Below, piece by piece: positions 41,714-51,439 of a DNA stretch of 64,000 nt. The number at the start of each line of letters is the position of its first letter. Within the stretch, counting starts at the first letter, position 1. The stretch is taken from NCBI GenBank assembly GCA_934635385.1, contig CAKTZI010000001.1:177166-241165 (forward strand), written 5' to 3'. The position numbers were made by a program, and so were the translations under genes. This stretch comes from an uncultured Kiritimatiellota bacterium. GTDB lineage: Bacteria > Verrucomicrobiota > Kiritimatiellia > RFP12 > UBA1067. The notes beneath the pieces are model-generated. The model saw only the letters and a program-made list of their open reading frames with translations. It made no database searches and was not told where the DNA came from.

Positions 41714-42469
41714 ATGGTCTCCGAACTCGCAAGGGGCGACTGGGAGGACCTTCGGGCGCAGGGGCTCGACCCCACGCTCGACGACTTCGACCGCCTCAAC
41801 CAGCTCGCGCTCCGCCTCACGGACGGCGCGGAGACGACGGCGGCGAACTTCCCGCGCGTCGGCTGGGCGGGCGACGTGCCCTTCTTCCAGCCGACGTTCC
41901 AGGCGTTCGCGTGGTTTCACGCCTGCGCCCGCCGCGCCGCCGCAAACGCGGAGACGGAGGGGACGCTCTGGGCGTTCGCGCTCGCGCACGCCCGCGAGCC
42001 GCATTTCTTCGACGCGCTCACGACGCCGGAGGCGATCGACCGCGCGGCGTCGGCGTGGGCGGCGTCCCTGCCAGTCTCGCGCGAGGAGGTCATGCGCGCG
42101 TGCCGCTTCGCCGCCGTCGGCTTCGACGACGCGCGGCCCGCCGAGGCGGAAGACGGCGCGCACGACGCCTGTCCCGTGCAGCCGGCGCAAGCCGGCGCCC
42201 CCCGCTTCCGCGCCGACCGCTCCGAAGCCGCAAAGAGCCTCGCCGCGCTGGAGTCTCGTCTCGCGGAGGCATGCGCCGCGCTCCATGTCGCGCCGGACGC
42301 GCTGAAGTGCGAAACCCCGTCCCGCCTCGACAGGATCCGCGAGGCGGCGGCGGTGGAGCTGGGGCGCCCCCTGGGGCGCGACGAGTCGCAGCTGCAGGCC
42401 GACTACGACCTCACGCTCCGCGAGATCGTGCGGCGGCTAAAGAAAGGCGCAGACGATGACGGCAATTAG
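41714..42469 (+). CDS. Tail assembly chaperone-like protein
   Basis: 251 residues. The N-terminal half is helical (LRAQGLDPTLDDFDRLNQLA; REPHFFDALTTPEAIDRAAS). It precedes the tape measure gene, as G-type chaperones do. Residues 150-160 (CPVQPAQAGAP) come from a small repeat insert. No convincing slippery heptamer for a frameshifted GT product was seen. Confidence 0.55.
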   Translation: MVSELARGDWEDLRAQGLDPTLDDFDRLNQLALRLTDGAETTAANFPRVGWAGDVPFFQPTFQAFAWFHACARRAAANAETEGTLWAFALAHAREPHFFDALTTPEAIDRAASAWAASLPVSREEVMRACRFAAVGFDDARPAEAEDGAHDACPVQPAQAGAPRFRADRSEAAKSLAALESRLAEACAALHVAPDALKCETPSRLDRIREAAAVELGRPLGRDESQLQADYDLTLREIVRRLKKGADDDGN

Positions 42470-42574
42470 AAGAATGATGCTGCCGACGAGGCAGAACCGG
42501 TACTCTTCGGGCGTCAGCGGCTCTTCGCAGGCCTCCGCCGGCGTCTGGATCAGTTCTGAAAGCCATTTCAACAT
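42437..42574 (-). CDS. Antisense small membrane protein (candidate)
   Basis: 45 residues on the minus strand: a helical part (LKWLSELIQTPAEACEEPLT) then one membrane helix (FCLVGSIILLIAVIVCAFL). A consensus TATAAT (42590-42585) lies ten bases before the ATG, in the GGTATAAT context used elsewhere. It overlaps the 3' end of the tail chaperone on the other strand. Size and layout resemble superinfection-exclusion or toxin-like peptides; the function is unknown. Confidence 0.45.
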   Translation of the reverse strand: MLKWLSELIQTPAEACEEPLTPEEYRFCLVGSIILLIAVIVCAFL

Positions 42575-42627
42575 GACGGGGATGATTATACCATTTCCCG
42601 TGACGGAGTGAAAGCGGGGGGCGCACG

Positions 42628-44046
42628 ATGGGCTACTCGAAGAGGATAGACATACGCATCGGCTCGACCGCCGACCTGACGGGCTTCGCCAAGGTCAAGG
42701 CGCAGTTCAACGGGATCGGGGCGGCGGCCAGCAAGCTCGGCGAGGCGTTCGGCGGCGCGAACGCCTACCTGGGGCGGTTCGTGCAGAACCTCCTGAAGGG
42801 CAGCGTCTGGCAGATGGGCGCGGAGGCCGTGGGCTACGTCTTCAAGAAGACGGTCGAGTGGGCGAAGTCCGCCGAGGCGACCGCGCAAGAGACCGAGAAG
42901 ACGATCACGGCCACGCTCGGCGCGTGCGCAAGGGCCATCGACGGCTACAGGGTCGCCGTCGACGAGGCGGCGAAAGCCGAGCGCGAGGCCGCGAACGCGG
43001 GCCTCAAGGCGCGGCAGTCAGAGATCGACCTCACCGACAGGCTCACCAAGGCGACCATCGAGCTGACGCGGCAGAGGCGGATCGCGGCGGGCGAGGACGC
43101 GAAGTCCGTCAACGCGGAGGCCGACGCCGCCGCGTCCGGCCAGTCGGCGAAGTCCGCCCGCGCGAAGTCCGACGCGGAGATCGCCGCCATCCGCCGCCGC
43201 ATCGAGATCGCCGAGAACGAGGCGGAGGACGCGCGGTGGGAGGAGCGGCGCATCCGCGACGCGCGCGCGGAGATGACGGAGGGCGACTGGGTCTACTACG
43301 GCTCGCCGGAGCAGGAGAAGGCCCACCGCAAGGCCCTGCGCGCGGCGGACAGGAAGGCCGAGGCGGCGCGGCGGGTCGGCAACCGCGCGGACGAGCGCGC
43401 CATCGCCGAACGCAAGGCCCTCGAGGACGCGCTCGCGCGCCGCGAGGCTCTGGAGAAGGAGCTGGAGGCGGCAGACCTCAAGGCCGCGAACGAGCGCGCC
43501 GCACAGGCCGCCGAGGCCCGGCGCGCGGCGGAGGTCAAGGCCGCGCAGGACGCCGCGCGCGAGCGCGACCGCCTCGACCGCGAGCTGCACCAGCGGCGCA
43601 TGGCCGACCTGCGCGCCGAGATCGCAGAGCAGTCGAAAGCCTCGGCTTCGCTGAAGTCCGTCGCCTCCGCCGCGCAGGGCGAGTTCGACCGCGCGTTCGC
43701 GATGTACCGAGACCCGTCGCGCGCCGCCGCCGAGATCGGCGAGGAGAAGGCGCGCGCCGCAGACCTCGACCGCCTCCATTCGGACGCCGCGCGCTACGGC
43801 GGCAAGTGGCGCATCGACGCGCTCTCGCGCCTCATGGCGGCGGGCGACGCGCAGGGGCAGGCCGACGCGCTCGCCTCGTGGCGCAAGTCCGCGCGCTTCA
43901 CGCCGGAGGTCGAGGCGATGGTGCGCGCCAGCGCGGCGGAGCGCACGAAGACCACGGCGGAGGACGAGCTGCGCAAGATCGAGCAGAACACGGCGGGCCT
44001 CGCGCAGAAGCTCGACAGCCTGCTGACGATGAAGGGAGGGGACTGA
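42628..44046 (+). CDS. Tape measure protein (short)
   Basis: 472 residues, almost entirely coiled-coil after residue 100 (ALRAADRKAEAARRVGNRAD; ERAAQAAEARRAAEVKAAQD). Early part LTGFAKVKAQFNGIGAAASK resembles the start of siphovirus tape measures and has one hydrophobic segment. Tape measure length sets tail length (about 0.15 nm per residue), so a tail near 70 nm is predicted. Confidence 0.75.
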   Translation: MGYSKRIDIRIGSTADLTGFAKVKAQFNGIGAAASKLGEAFGGANAYLGRFVQNLLKGSVWQMGAEAVGYVFKKTVEWAKSAEATAQETEKTITATLGACARAIDGYRVAVDEAAKAEREAANAGLKARQSEIDLTDRLTKATIELTRQRRIAAGEDAKSVNAEADAAASGQSAKSARAKSDAEIAAIRRRIEIAENEAEDARWEERRIRDARAEMTEGDWVYYGSPEQEKAHRKALRAADRKAEAARRVGNRADERAIAERKALEDALARREALEKELEAADLKAANERAAQAAEARRAAEVKAAQDAARERDRLDRELHQRRMADLRAEIAEQSKASASLKSVASAAQGEFDRAFAMYRDPSRAAAEIGEEKARAADLDRLHSDAARYGGKWRIDALSRLMAAGDAQGQADALASWRKSARFTPEVEAMVRASAAERTKTTAEDELRKIEQNTAGLAQKLDSLLTMKGGD

Positions 44047-44047
44047 C

Positions 44048-44473
44048 ATGGCCTCGATTGCGGACTACTTCGGCGGCGTGGTGACCGTGCGGCGGCACTC
44101 GCAGGTCGTGAACCTCGAGATGATCCCGAACGTCGTCATCATCGACGGCGTGAAGAACGTCACGGGCTACACGCGCAACCTCTACACGGGCGACTTCGAG
44201 ACGCGCACATACGTCTTCGAGGGCGTACCGGCGGCGATGGCCGACGCCCTGACGGGATCCGTCACAGTCTTGGACGTCGGCGGCAAGTCCCACGTCGTCA
44301 GTTTCGCGAACTACGTCACGGACGGGTCGAGCGGCACGGCGGTCTTCGAGAAGGACAGCAACGCCGTAGTGGTCAGCCGCATGTCGCCGCACATGCGCCG
44401 CGTGGAGGTCACGCGCACGGTCGCGAGCCTGAAGTGCAACGGCGCGGTGGTCGTCGCCGCGCCGAATTGGTAG
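44048..44473 (+). CDS. Distal tail protein candidate
   Basis: 141 residues, beta-rich (VVIIDGVKNVTGYTRNLYTG; TRTYVFEGVPAAMADAL). Directly after the tape measure, where the distal tail or tail-tip proteins lie. No family recognised. Confidence 0.55.
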   Translation: MASIADYFGGVVTVRRHSQVVNLEMIPNVVIIDGVKNVTGYTRNLYTGDFETRTYVFEGVPAAMADALTGSVTVLDVGGKSHVVSFANYVTDGSSGTAVFEKDSNAVVVSRMSPHMRRVEVTRTVASLKCNGAVVVAAPNW

Positions 44474-44487
44474 GGAGGGGGCAAGAC

Positions 44488-44949
44488 GTGTTTCACCTGA
44501 AGGACAACTTCGGCAGTGGGCCGATTTCGCAGGTTCCCGCGTCATGGTTCAACAGGGTCGCAGGGTTCCTGAACGGCCTCATCGGCGGGTTCGGCATCAA
44601 GCTCGACAAGACGGACGGCGTTACGGTGATATCGGTAGACCCGGACGCCATACGCAAGATCCTGCCGGAAACGTCGTCGGAAGTCCCGGCGGAAAGCGAG
44701 GACGTGTCCGGCAAGATGGGCGAGACCTACGTCAAGGACGACACGCCGCCCGTCACGACGGAGGACGGCGCGCCCGTCTGGACGGCGGGCGGCGAGAAGG
44801 GGTTCGTCGAGGACGCCATCGTCGCGGCGGACCGCTACAACGCCGCCGGCTCCCTTCACCGCCTCTGGTACGTCAGGAAGCACTACTCGGCGGACGGGCG
44901 GCTCGTCAAGGTCTCGCCGATGGCCGCCGCCGACTACATCAAGGTTTGA
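44488..44949 (+). CDS. Tail-tip region protein, unknown
   Basis: 153 residues. Starts at GTG after AGGGAGGGGG. ASWFNRVAGFLNGLIGGFGI is an amphipathic helix; later VWTAGGEKGFVEDAIVAADR. Function unknown, expected at the tail tip from its place. Confidence 0.55.
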   Translation: MFHLKDNFGSGPISQVPASWFNRVAGFLNGLIGGFGIKLDKTDGVTVISVDPDAIRKILPETSSEVPAESEDVSGKMGETYVKDDTPPVTTEDGAPVWTAGGEKGFVEDAIVAADRYNAAGSLHRLWYVRKHYSADGRLVKVSPMAAADYIKV

Positions 44950-44974
44950 CCGCGAGTCCGAATGCGGAGGAATC

Positions 44975-45469
44975 ATGGAACAGGTAAATGCAACTGTTGA
45001 CTGCGACGTGTCGCGTCTCGACTTCCCGCTCCGCGCGTTCAAGGCGCGGCAGGGGCACGGCTTCGTCGCCCGCTTCCGGCGCGTTCCGGCGGACGTGACG
45101 AAGCTGTACGTCCGGGTCTTCCGGGAGAACGGCGCGTACTTCGACGTGACGGCGCACGAGCACCCGGACGGCGGATGGACGGCCCGGATCGCGGCGGCGT
45201 GCTTTCCGGCGGCGGGCGAGTTCCGCTACGAGGTCCACGCCACGGCGGCGGACGACCAGCCGTGCGCGATCGGCGAGGGGCGGCTCAAGGTCGACCCGTT
45301 CTCGACCACGACCGCGCCGGTCGCCGTCGGCACGGTGCAGGAGGTCGCCCAGCTCCCGTGCGCGGGCGGCGGCTTCGTGCAGGTCGTCATGAAGTGGGAC
45401 GGCCACGAGTGGATGCCGGAGGCGGTCGCGTCCGCTTCGGCCAACGAGGCGAAGGAGGACGGGCGATGA
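44975..45469 (+). CDS. Tail-tip region protein, immunoglobulin-like
   Basis: 164 residues with strand pattern and a turn-rich middle (VPADVTKLYVRVFRENGAYF; FPAAGEFRYEVHATAADD). This could be an Ig-like or BppU-type baseplate domain. Its ATG is preceded by GCGGAGGAATC. Confidence 0.5.
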   Translation: MEQVNATVDCDVSRLDFPLRAFKARQGHGFVARFRRVPADVTKLYVRVFRENGAYFDVTAHEHPDGGWTARIAAACFPAAGEFRYEVHATAADDQPCAIGEGRLKVDPFSTTTAPVAVGTVQEVAQLPCAGGGFVQVVMKWDGHEWMPEAVASASANEAKEDGR

Positions 45470-45912
45470 GGCGGATCGCATTCATGTCCGTCGCGGCCCT
45501 GTGCGCCGCGCGGTGCTTCGGCATCGCGGCGTCGCAGGCGTGGGTGATCAGCTACGTCGCCGGGCTGAACGGCGGAACGAACGGCGTCATCTCGGTTGAC
45601 GCGGGGAACGGGCGGACGATCACGGCGACCTACGAGCTCTTCACCGAGCCCGCGCTCATGGTCACGAACTCGGCGAACGCGGCGGTCACGAACGGGATGC
45701 TCTTCGCGTGGAACGGCAGCGGCGCGTACGTGAACGCGCCCGCCGCGAAGACGGTCACGGCGACGGCGACCAACCTCGTCTTCGGCGCGGCGCAGTCCGC
45801 CGTCGTCGGCGGGGTCGACACGTTCGCAGACGCGCCGGGCGGCGCGTTCGCCGTCGTCTCGCGCCCGATCACGAAGTCCGACGCCAAGCGGCTGAAGGGA
45901 GGCGCGCAATGA
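45466..45912 (+). CDS. Signal-peptide protein in the tail locus
   Basis: 148 residues. The N-terminus MRRIAFMSVAALCAARCFGI is a Sec signal peptide by charge and hydrophobicity; the rest (VISVDAGNGRTITATYELFT) is beta-rich. Coupled to both neighbours by ATGA. Secretion of a tail-locus product is unusual; see findings. Confidence 0.6.
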   Translation: MRRIAFMSVAALCAARCFGIAASQAWVISYVAGLNGGTNGVISVDAGNGRTITATYELFTEPALMVTNSANAAVTNGMLFAWNGSGAYVNAPAAKTVTATATNLVFGAAQSAVVGGVDTFADAPGGAFAVVSRPITKSDAKRLKGGAQ

Positions 45913-47048
45913 GGCGGATCGTACTTTCTGCCGTCGCGGCCCTGTGTGCCGCTTCGCGCTGCTTCGCCGACGCAAGCGACTGGTACGCGCCCGCCGGACG
46001 GTGGAACGGCGGCGACATCGGCGTCGGCATCGTGGAGACCGGCCCGGAGACGGGCTATGCGTTTGGCATCGACGCGGCTGGCAGACCAACCGGGAAAGGC
46101 TGGGACTATGCGCTTGCGGACTACGGCGACGATGCCGTCATGCTGACGGCCCTGGAATCGATGAGAGCCGCCCTTAAGTCGCAGGTCATGGCCGAGAACA
46201 TCGCCAACAACCTTGACACCCTCTCGCTGACGTACGACGACGGCACGGGCGCGAAGCAGTCGGTGAAGATCAGCCCGGCGAGAAGTGGCGCGCCGACCTC
46301 GAACGCGCAGACGGTGCTGAAGCTTCCGAAGCGCGTCGATGCGGACGGCGTGACGCTGAAGGGCGACTCCGAAGGGAACGGCACGGTCATCGGCTGGAAG
46401 CGCGTCCCGCCTGCCGTGCCGTGCTACATCATGGGCACTGCTTTGGGCGGCTACGACTTCCTGCCGGCCGATCTCCGCACGAACGAGGTCGCCGAGGTGG
46501 ACGGCGTGACGCTGGAGACGCGGACGGAGAAGGACGCCGACGGCAAGGAACGCGCGAAGACCGGCATCAAGGGGTGGCGCAACGGCAACAGCTGCGAGGC
46601 CAACCTCTCGCAGATGCTGACGGACGAGGACGACAGGGAGAACAGGCAGAACCACGAGATCCTGTGCCGCTACGGCGGCACGGAAAGCGGCGATCTCCAC
46701 TACCTCCCTGTCGGTGCAATCATTCAGCCGCCGCTGGACGTGGACGGCGAGACTGTCTCGACGAACGAGACGGGCCATGCCGGACAGGCGGCCATCTGCG
46801 GCGCGCACGACGAGGCGAACGGCGGCAAGGCGCTCTTCTCGACGGGCGCGGGCATCGCGTGGAAGGAGATACCGCCGGGCGGCGCGGCGTTCACCTTCGT
46901 CGGCACGGACAGGAGCAGCGTCACCGTCGGGAGCGGCGCGGCGACGAACACCGTCACGTTCGCCTCGGCGTCCGACAGCAACGTCAAGGTCAGCGTCACG
47001 GGCGGCGGTTCGTCCGTCAAGGTCGAGATCGGGGTGTACTGGCGATGA
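45909..47048 (+). CDS. Signal-peptide protein in the tail locus, larger
   Basis: 379 residues. Starts MRRIVLSAVAALCAASRCFA, nearly the same signal as the previous gene. A helical region (ALESMRAALKSQVMAENIAN) precedes beta strands and a C-terminal strand region (VTFASASDSNVKVSVTGGGS). Perhaps a fibre-like adhesin; family unknown. Confidence 0.6.
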   Translation: MRRIVLSAVAALCAASRCFADASDWYAPAGRWNGGDIGVGIVETGPETGYAFGIDAAGRPTGKGWDYALADYGDDAVMLTALESMRAALKSQVMAENIANNLDTLSLTYDDGTGAKQSVKISPARSGAPTSNAQTVLKLPKRVDADGVTLKGDSEGNGTVIGWKRVPPAVPCYIMGTALGGYDFLPADLRTNEVAEVDGVTLETRTEKDADGKERAKTGIKGWRNGNSCEANLSQMLTDEDDRENRQNHEILCRYGGTESGDLHYLPVGAIIQPPLDVDGETVSTNETGHAGQAAICGAHDEANGGKALFSTGAGIAWKEIPPGGAAFTFVGTDRSSVTVGSGAATNTVTFASASDSNVKVSVTGGGSSVKVEIGVYWR

Positions 47049-48457
47049 GCGCGCGCATCGCCCTTCTCGCGGCCCTTCTCGCCGCCTGTCACGCCCCGGC
47101 GGCGCAAGCTTCCGCCTGTCCAGTTCCGGCGGCGCAAGCCGTCGGCGGCGTCCTCGCCGTCGCGCTCTCGCTCTCGAAGCCGGGGCAGTACCGCTTCGTC
47201 GTCCCCGTCGAGACGAACCGCCTCGCGGGCGTCGGCATGGGCGCGGACGCGCCCTCCGACGACGCGCCCCTCCGCTACGAGGACGCCGCCTTCCTCGCGG
47301 AGGCGTTCGCCGAGCGTAGGTACATATTCGGGCAAAACTCCGGCGGCATCACGAACGGCGCGAGGAAGGTCACGGGCGAAATCATCTGCCCGAGCAGGAG
47401 CGACTACCTTCAGCCGTTCTACGCGGGCCTCTACGGGACGAACAGCTGGTACAGCGGCTACGCCGACCCAGACTGCCAAATGGCGGAGGCGATCATGGAG
47501 ATCGGCGACGGCGCGGGCACGGCAGACGGGCGGGAGTTCTTCGCCGACATCTTCGGCTCGGCAACCCCGTTCCTGTCCCCGAGCATTTTGCCGGACGACG
47601 ACTTCTGGAAAGGAGGCGTACCGCTGACGCGCGAGAAGGTCGCGGCCCTCTACGACGACCTCTCGCGCCTCACGCGGCCCTGCCTCTCCGACGTCGTCCT
47701 GAAGCCCGCCGACGGCCGCGCCGAGACGACCTACAAGGAAGAGCGCGTCTACTCGAACTTCACCCGCTACTACAGCGACATCGACAGGAAGTGGTACTTC
47801 GGGACGGACAGCGGGACGAACTACACGGAGACCACGGAGGCGAAATACTACGGCGGACTGCGCTACAGCCTCTGGATCCGTGCGCAGAAGCAGAAGGCGC
47901 GCGGGTTCAACTCGAAGGGGAACGGCGAGAGCGGATGGACGCCGACCGCCGTGAAAGCCTCACAGGCGACCGACCTGACATTGCAAAGGACATTCGGCTC
48001 CGGGCGCGTCATGGTCGACCTGCGTCCCGGCTTCGCGAAGCTCGCGGGGCGGACGGTCAGGGACGTCAGGGTCTTCGGAATCGGCTCGCTGTACCTCCAC
48101 ATGAAGACGGACGGACACACGACGCGGATCGAGACGCGGCGTTTCGCCGTGCCGATCACCGTCGGGAAGTACGCGGCAGACGACGCGGCCGTCTTCGCCG
48201 TCGAGATCGGGCGGGAGGACTGCGACGACGGCATCATAGCGCAGGCGATGGAGCTGTTCGGCGACCCCGGCTACAAGACGCCGAGCGAACTGATGGGCGT
48301 CCTCGACGACCCCGAAGAGCCGAGCGCGGACTACGAGACATACGCGCCGAAATACAAGTCCATGGAGCTCTCGAGAAGCGTCTACATCGAACACTTCCTC
48401 GTCGTCTACGACATGGAGTTCGCCGCCCGCGTCAAAGAGGACGGCGGCGAAGATTGA
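47045..48457 (+). CDS. Signal-peptide protein, possible lipoprotein
   Basis: 470 residues. MSARIALLAALLAACHAPAA has a lipobox-like LLAAC. Near residues 20-35 the text ACPVPAAQA is encoded by a small repeat insert. The rest has YFGTDSGTNYTETTEAKYYG and DADDAAVF-type regions without a match. Coupled to its neighbour by ATGA. Confidence 0.55.
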   Translation: MSARIALLAALLAACHAPAAQASACPVPAAQAVGGVLAVALSLSKPGQYRFVVPVETNRLAGVGMGADAPSDDAPLRYEDAAFLAEAFAERRYIFGQNSGGITNGARKVTGEIICPSRSDYLQPFYAGLYGTNSWYSGYADPDCQMAEAIMEIGDGAGTADGREFFADIFGSATPFLSPSILPDDDFWKGGVPLTREKVAALYDDLSRLTRPCLSDVVLKPADGRAETTYKEERVYSNFTRYYSDIDRKWYFGTDSGTNYTETTEAKYYGGLRYSLWIRAQKQKARGFNSKGNGESGWTPTAVKASQATDLTLQRTFGSGRVMVDLRPGFAKLAGRTVRDVRVFGIGSLYLHMKTDGHTTRIETRRFAVPITVGKYAADDAAVFAVEIGREDCDDGIIAQAMELFGDPGYKTPSELMGVLDDPEEPSADYETYAPKYKSMELSRSVYIEHFLVVYDMEFAARVKEDGGED

Positions 48458-48483
48458 CGGACGGTTTGTAATTGGAGGATGAG

Positions 48484-50490
48484 ATGGCGATACCGACGAT
48501 ACTGAAGGGCGACACGGCCAAGCCGATTCGGCTTGCGCTTGCCGAGGGCTACGACTATTCGGGGTGCAGTCTCCTCGTCGCGTTCTGCGGCGCGGAGCGG
48601 ACGTTCGACGGCCTTGCGGCCGGCGGCTCCGTCCCGCTCGCGTTCACGGCGGACGAGACGGCCTCGTTTCCGCTCGGCACGTCGCGCGTGATGCTGTCCC
48701 TGCGCAACGCGGCGGGCGAGGTGCGGACGCTCCCGTGGGCGAAGGTCAAGGTCACGGACGCGCCCGGAGAGGTCTACGACGCGCAGGTAGTCGTCGATCC
48801 CGCGACGCTGGACGTGGACGACCTGACGGCGGCGGACTCGCTCGGCGCGGTCAAGGCGCGGCTGAACGCGGTGATGAAGTTCCTGCGCGGCGGGGCGGCG
48901 TGCCTTGCCGCCCTGGCGTGTTCGCTCACGTGCCTCGCGGACGTCGCGCCGCTCTATTCGACGCTGGACGATCTGCCGGGCGACACGCCGCTCGTGACGA
49001 ACGTGGAGGCGTTCGTCACGGCGAAGGCCGCCGATGTGGACGGCGCGACGAACGCCCTCGCCAAGGCCCTGCGCGGCGAGATCGCGGCGGCGACGCCCGC
49101 CGACTACGAGGCGGTCAAGGCCAAGGCGAATAGCGCGCTCCAGCCCGCCGCGACCAACGGCCTCGCCACGTCCGCGTCCGTCTCGTCGCTGTCCTCGACC
49201 GTCTCGACGCACACGGCGGCGAGGAACAACCCGCACGGCGTCACCGCCGCGCAGGTCGGCGCGTACACGAAGGCGCAGGCGGACGCGAAGGTGTCCGCCG
49301 CGACCAACGGGCTGCTGCGGACGGAGAGCGACCCGACCGTGCCCGCATGGGCGAAGGCCGCGAAGAAGCCGACGTACACGGCGAGCGAAGTCGGCGCGTA
49401 CACCAAGGCCCAGATTGACGCGAAGGCCTACGTCACGAAGGCCGTCACCAACGGCCTCGCATCGGCGGATTCGGTGGACAACCTCGCCGCCGAGGTCGCG
49501 CGCAAGGCCAACGCCGCGAGCGTCTACACCAAGGCGCAGGCGGACGCGCGGTACTATCCCGCCGAAGACGGCGCGCTCTGGGCTTCCTGGTGGAGCGGCG
49601 ACGGCTTCCGCGTCGTCGTCAGCAACTATGACGTGAGCGCGACCGCCGCGTGGGAGCGGCTGCCCGCCGCCGCGTTCGAGTACCGCCTCGGCGGCACGGG
49701 CGATCTCGTCCGCGTCTGGGACGAGCAGACGCGCTGGGCTCTGGCGCGCGCCTCGTTCGAGAGCTTCAAGGCTGGCATGGACGCCGCCCTCGCGGCAAAG
49801 GCCGGCCTCGACTGGGGCAGGACCACGCCGACGGGTTTTGACGCGCCGGAGGGCTTCACGTGGCTCGACACGCCCGCCGTCGCCGTCGCGGGCGGCCTCG
49901 CGTGGCAGAAGACCGTGACGAGCGAGGGCGCGGTGTGGCTGCTCTGCTCCAACGGCATGGTCGCGGAGCTCGGGTCGGACGCGGCCTCGACAAACGGCTA
50001 CTTCAAGATCACGGACGAGCGCGGCGAGACGGCGTTCGAGATCGTGCAGGGCGACCGCCGCACCGTCGGCGCGAACGCAAGCGAGGTCTACACGTGGACG
50101 GCGGCGGACGGCAAGACGCACCTGCGCGTCGTCTACAACGTCGTCAGCGACACCGCGCCGACCCTGCACGTCGCCACCAGCCTCAATGCGGGCGCGGCGA
50201 CCGCGTGGAAGGACGAGGGCGCGGAGGGATGCCCCGCGCAGTTCGCGGGCTGGACGGGATCGAGCGGCGCGTGGACGAACGCGCTCTGGTGGACTTCCGC
50301 CCCGGCGGCGGGCGAGACGGACGCGCTCTTCTGCTACGCGACCTACGAGGCGGGCGGCGAGACGGTGGTGAAGAACCACGCGCCCGTCTCGATGTCGAAG
50401 CTCGTGCTGGGCGGCGTCACCTACACGCTGGGCACGGCGGAGATCAGCGGCCACACCGTCCTCACCCTCACCCCGCAGGGAGGCGAGTGA
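48484..50490 (+). CDS. Tail fibre-like protein with internal signal-like segment
   Basis: 668 residues. An N-terminal BppU-like beta domain (1-130) is followed by KFLRGGAACLAALACSLTCL, which looks like a signal peptide and has its own ATG at 48874. Then come fibre repeats (NPHGVTAAQVGAYTKAQAD; YTASEVGAYTKAQID; SVYTKAQADARYY) and a C-terminal beta region. NPHGVTAAQ-type repeats are typical of phage tail fibres. It may be an old fusion of a baseplate domain and a secreted fibre. Confidence 0.75.
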   Translation: MAIPTILKGDTAKPIRLALAEGYDYSGCSLLVAFCGAERTFDGLAAGGSVPLAFTADETASFPLGTSRVMLSLRNAAGEVRTLPWAKVKVTDAPGEVYDAQVVVDPATLDVDDLTAADSLGAVKARLNAVMKFLRGGAACLAALACSLTCLADVAPLYSTLDDLPGDTPLVTNVEAFVTAKAADVDGATNALAKALRGEIAAATPADYEAVKAKANSALQPAATNGLATSASVSSLSSTVSTHTAARNNPHGVTAAQVGAYTKAQADAKVSAATNGLLRTESDPTVPAWAKAAKKPTYTASEVGAYTKAQIDAKAYVTKAVTNGLASADSVDNLAAEVARKANAASVYTKAQADARYYPAEDGALWASWWSGDGFRVVVSNYDVSATAAWERLPAAAFEYRLGGTGDLVRVWDEQTRWALARASFESFKAGMDAALAAKAGLDWGRTTPTGFDAPEGFTWLDTPAVAVAGGLAWQKTVTSEGAVWLLCSNGMVAELGSDAASTNGYFKITDERGETAFEIVQGDRRTVGANASEVYTWTAADGKTHLRVVYNVVSDTAPTLHVATSLNAGAATAWKDEGAEGCPAQFAGWTGSSGAWTNALWWTSAPAAGETDALFCYATYEAGGETVVKNHAPVSMSKLVLGGVTYTLGTAEISGHTVLTLTPQGGE

Positions 50491-50496
50491 TGGTTG

Positions 50497-50604
50497 TGCC
50501 TGCGGCGCTCAACACAGAGGAAACGGAGAACGTGAGACGCGGAGAAGGTGGTGGCTCTCCGTGTCTCCGCCCCTCCGAACCCTCCGTGTTGAGCGCCGCA
50601 GGCA
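50497..50604. repeat. Dispersed hairpin repeat, copy 1
   Basis: 108 bp with perfect 19-bp inverted ends (TGCCTGCGGCGCTCAACAC at 50497-50515 and 50586-50604) around cggag/ctccg words. Related, less perfect copies lie at 51530-51634, 52208-52310 and 53441-53536. Confidence 0.75.
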
Positions 50605-50657
50605 TCCGTGCCAACCCGTGAAATCCGTGGACGAAGACAAGAAAGGAACAGAAAAGA

Positions 50658-51434
50658 ATGAGTGGCATTTTCATTGACTGGGTGCAGACCTCGCAGAACC
50701 TCACGCGCGCCGTCGTCGCGCTCGCGTTCCTCGCGGGCCTCGTCGCCGTCGCCGCCGCCGCGTGGCCCGTCGTCCGCGACGAGTGGCGCAAGAGCCGCGA
50801 CCGCGTGGCCAAGGCCGTCTTCTGCGCCGCCTGCCTCGCGGGCGTCCTCTACGGCGGCGCGAAGTGCGCGACCGTCACCTACCCGCGCACGGACGCGGCG
50901 GCGGCGTACCTCGTCGACCGGGGCAGCTACGTGACGAACGACTACGTGCACATCGACTTCGAGCGGCGCATCGTGCCGGACGACGCCGCGCTCGTGATCG
51001 AGCGGCGCGAAGTCGCCTCGACCAACGACACGGACTGGGCGGAGCACCTGCGCGCGACGTTCACGGCGTTCGCCGTGCCGACGAACCTGCCGTGCGCGCA
51101 CGCGACGAACTGGAACTGGATCGTCTACGCGGACTGGACGCCGCCGCCGAGCGTCCACACGAACGGGATACTGGAGGTGAAGTGGGGGACGTCGCGGAAC
51201 GACGCGGCCTTGCGCGCGCGCGGCCTCGCCGTCGGCATCCCCGCGCAGTCCACGGCGTGGGTCGGCGGCGAGATGCTCGGCACGCCCGGCGGCACGAACT
51301 CGCTTGCGAACGCCGCCGCGCTGGACGAGGCGACCGCCGGGCCGTTCGCGTCCGCCGCGCTGGACGCGCTCACGGGCGCGGCCCCCGCCCTCGGCGAGGC
51401 CGTGCAAAACGAAAACCCAGACGAAAGGAAGTGA
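50658..51434 (+). CDS. Membrane protein of the lysis/host block
   Basis: 258 residues with two membrane helices (about 18-36 and 52-66) and a large C-terminal domain with beta strands (YVHIDFERRIVPDDAALVIE). Unknown family; the position next to the holin-like gene suggests a role in lysis or envelope interaction. Confidence 0.55.
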   Translation: MSGIFIDWVQTSQNLTRAVVALAFLAGLVAVAAAAWPVVRDEWRKSRDRVAKAVFCAACLAGVLYGGAKCATVTYPRTDAAAAYLVDRGSYVTNDYVHIDFERRIVPDDAALVIERREVASTNDTDWAEHLRATFTAFAVPTNLPCAHATNWNWIVYADWTPPPSVHTNGILEVKWGTSRNDAALRARGLAVGIPAQSTAWVGGEMLGTPGGTNSLANAAALDEATAGPFASAALDALTGAAPALGEAVQNENPDERK

Positions 51435-51439
51435 TAGCC

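Noticed and set aside
42400..42611. Lambda-type programmed frameshift making a longer tail chaperone
   Set aside because: No good slippery heptamer. The minus-one frame does not lead into a credible extension, and the only longer frame needs a plus-one shift into a 51-codon stretch.
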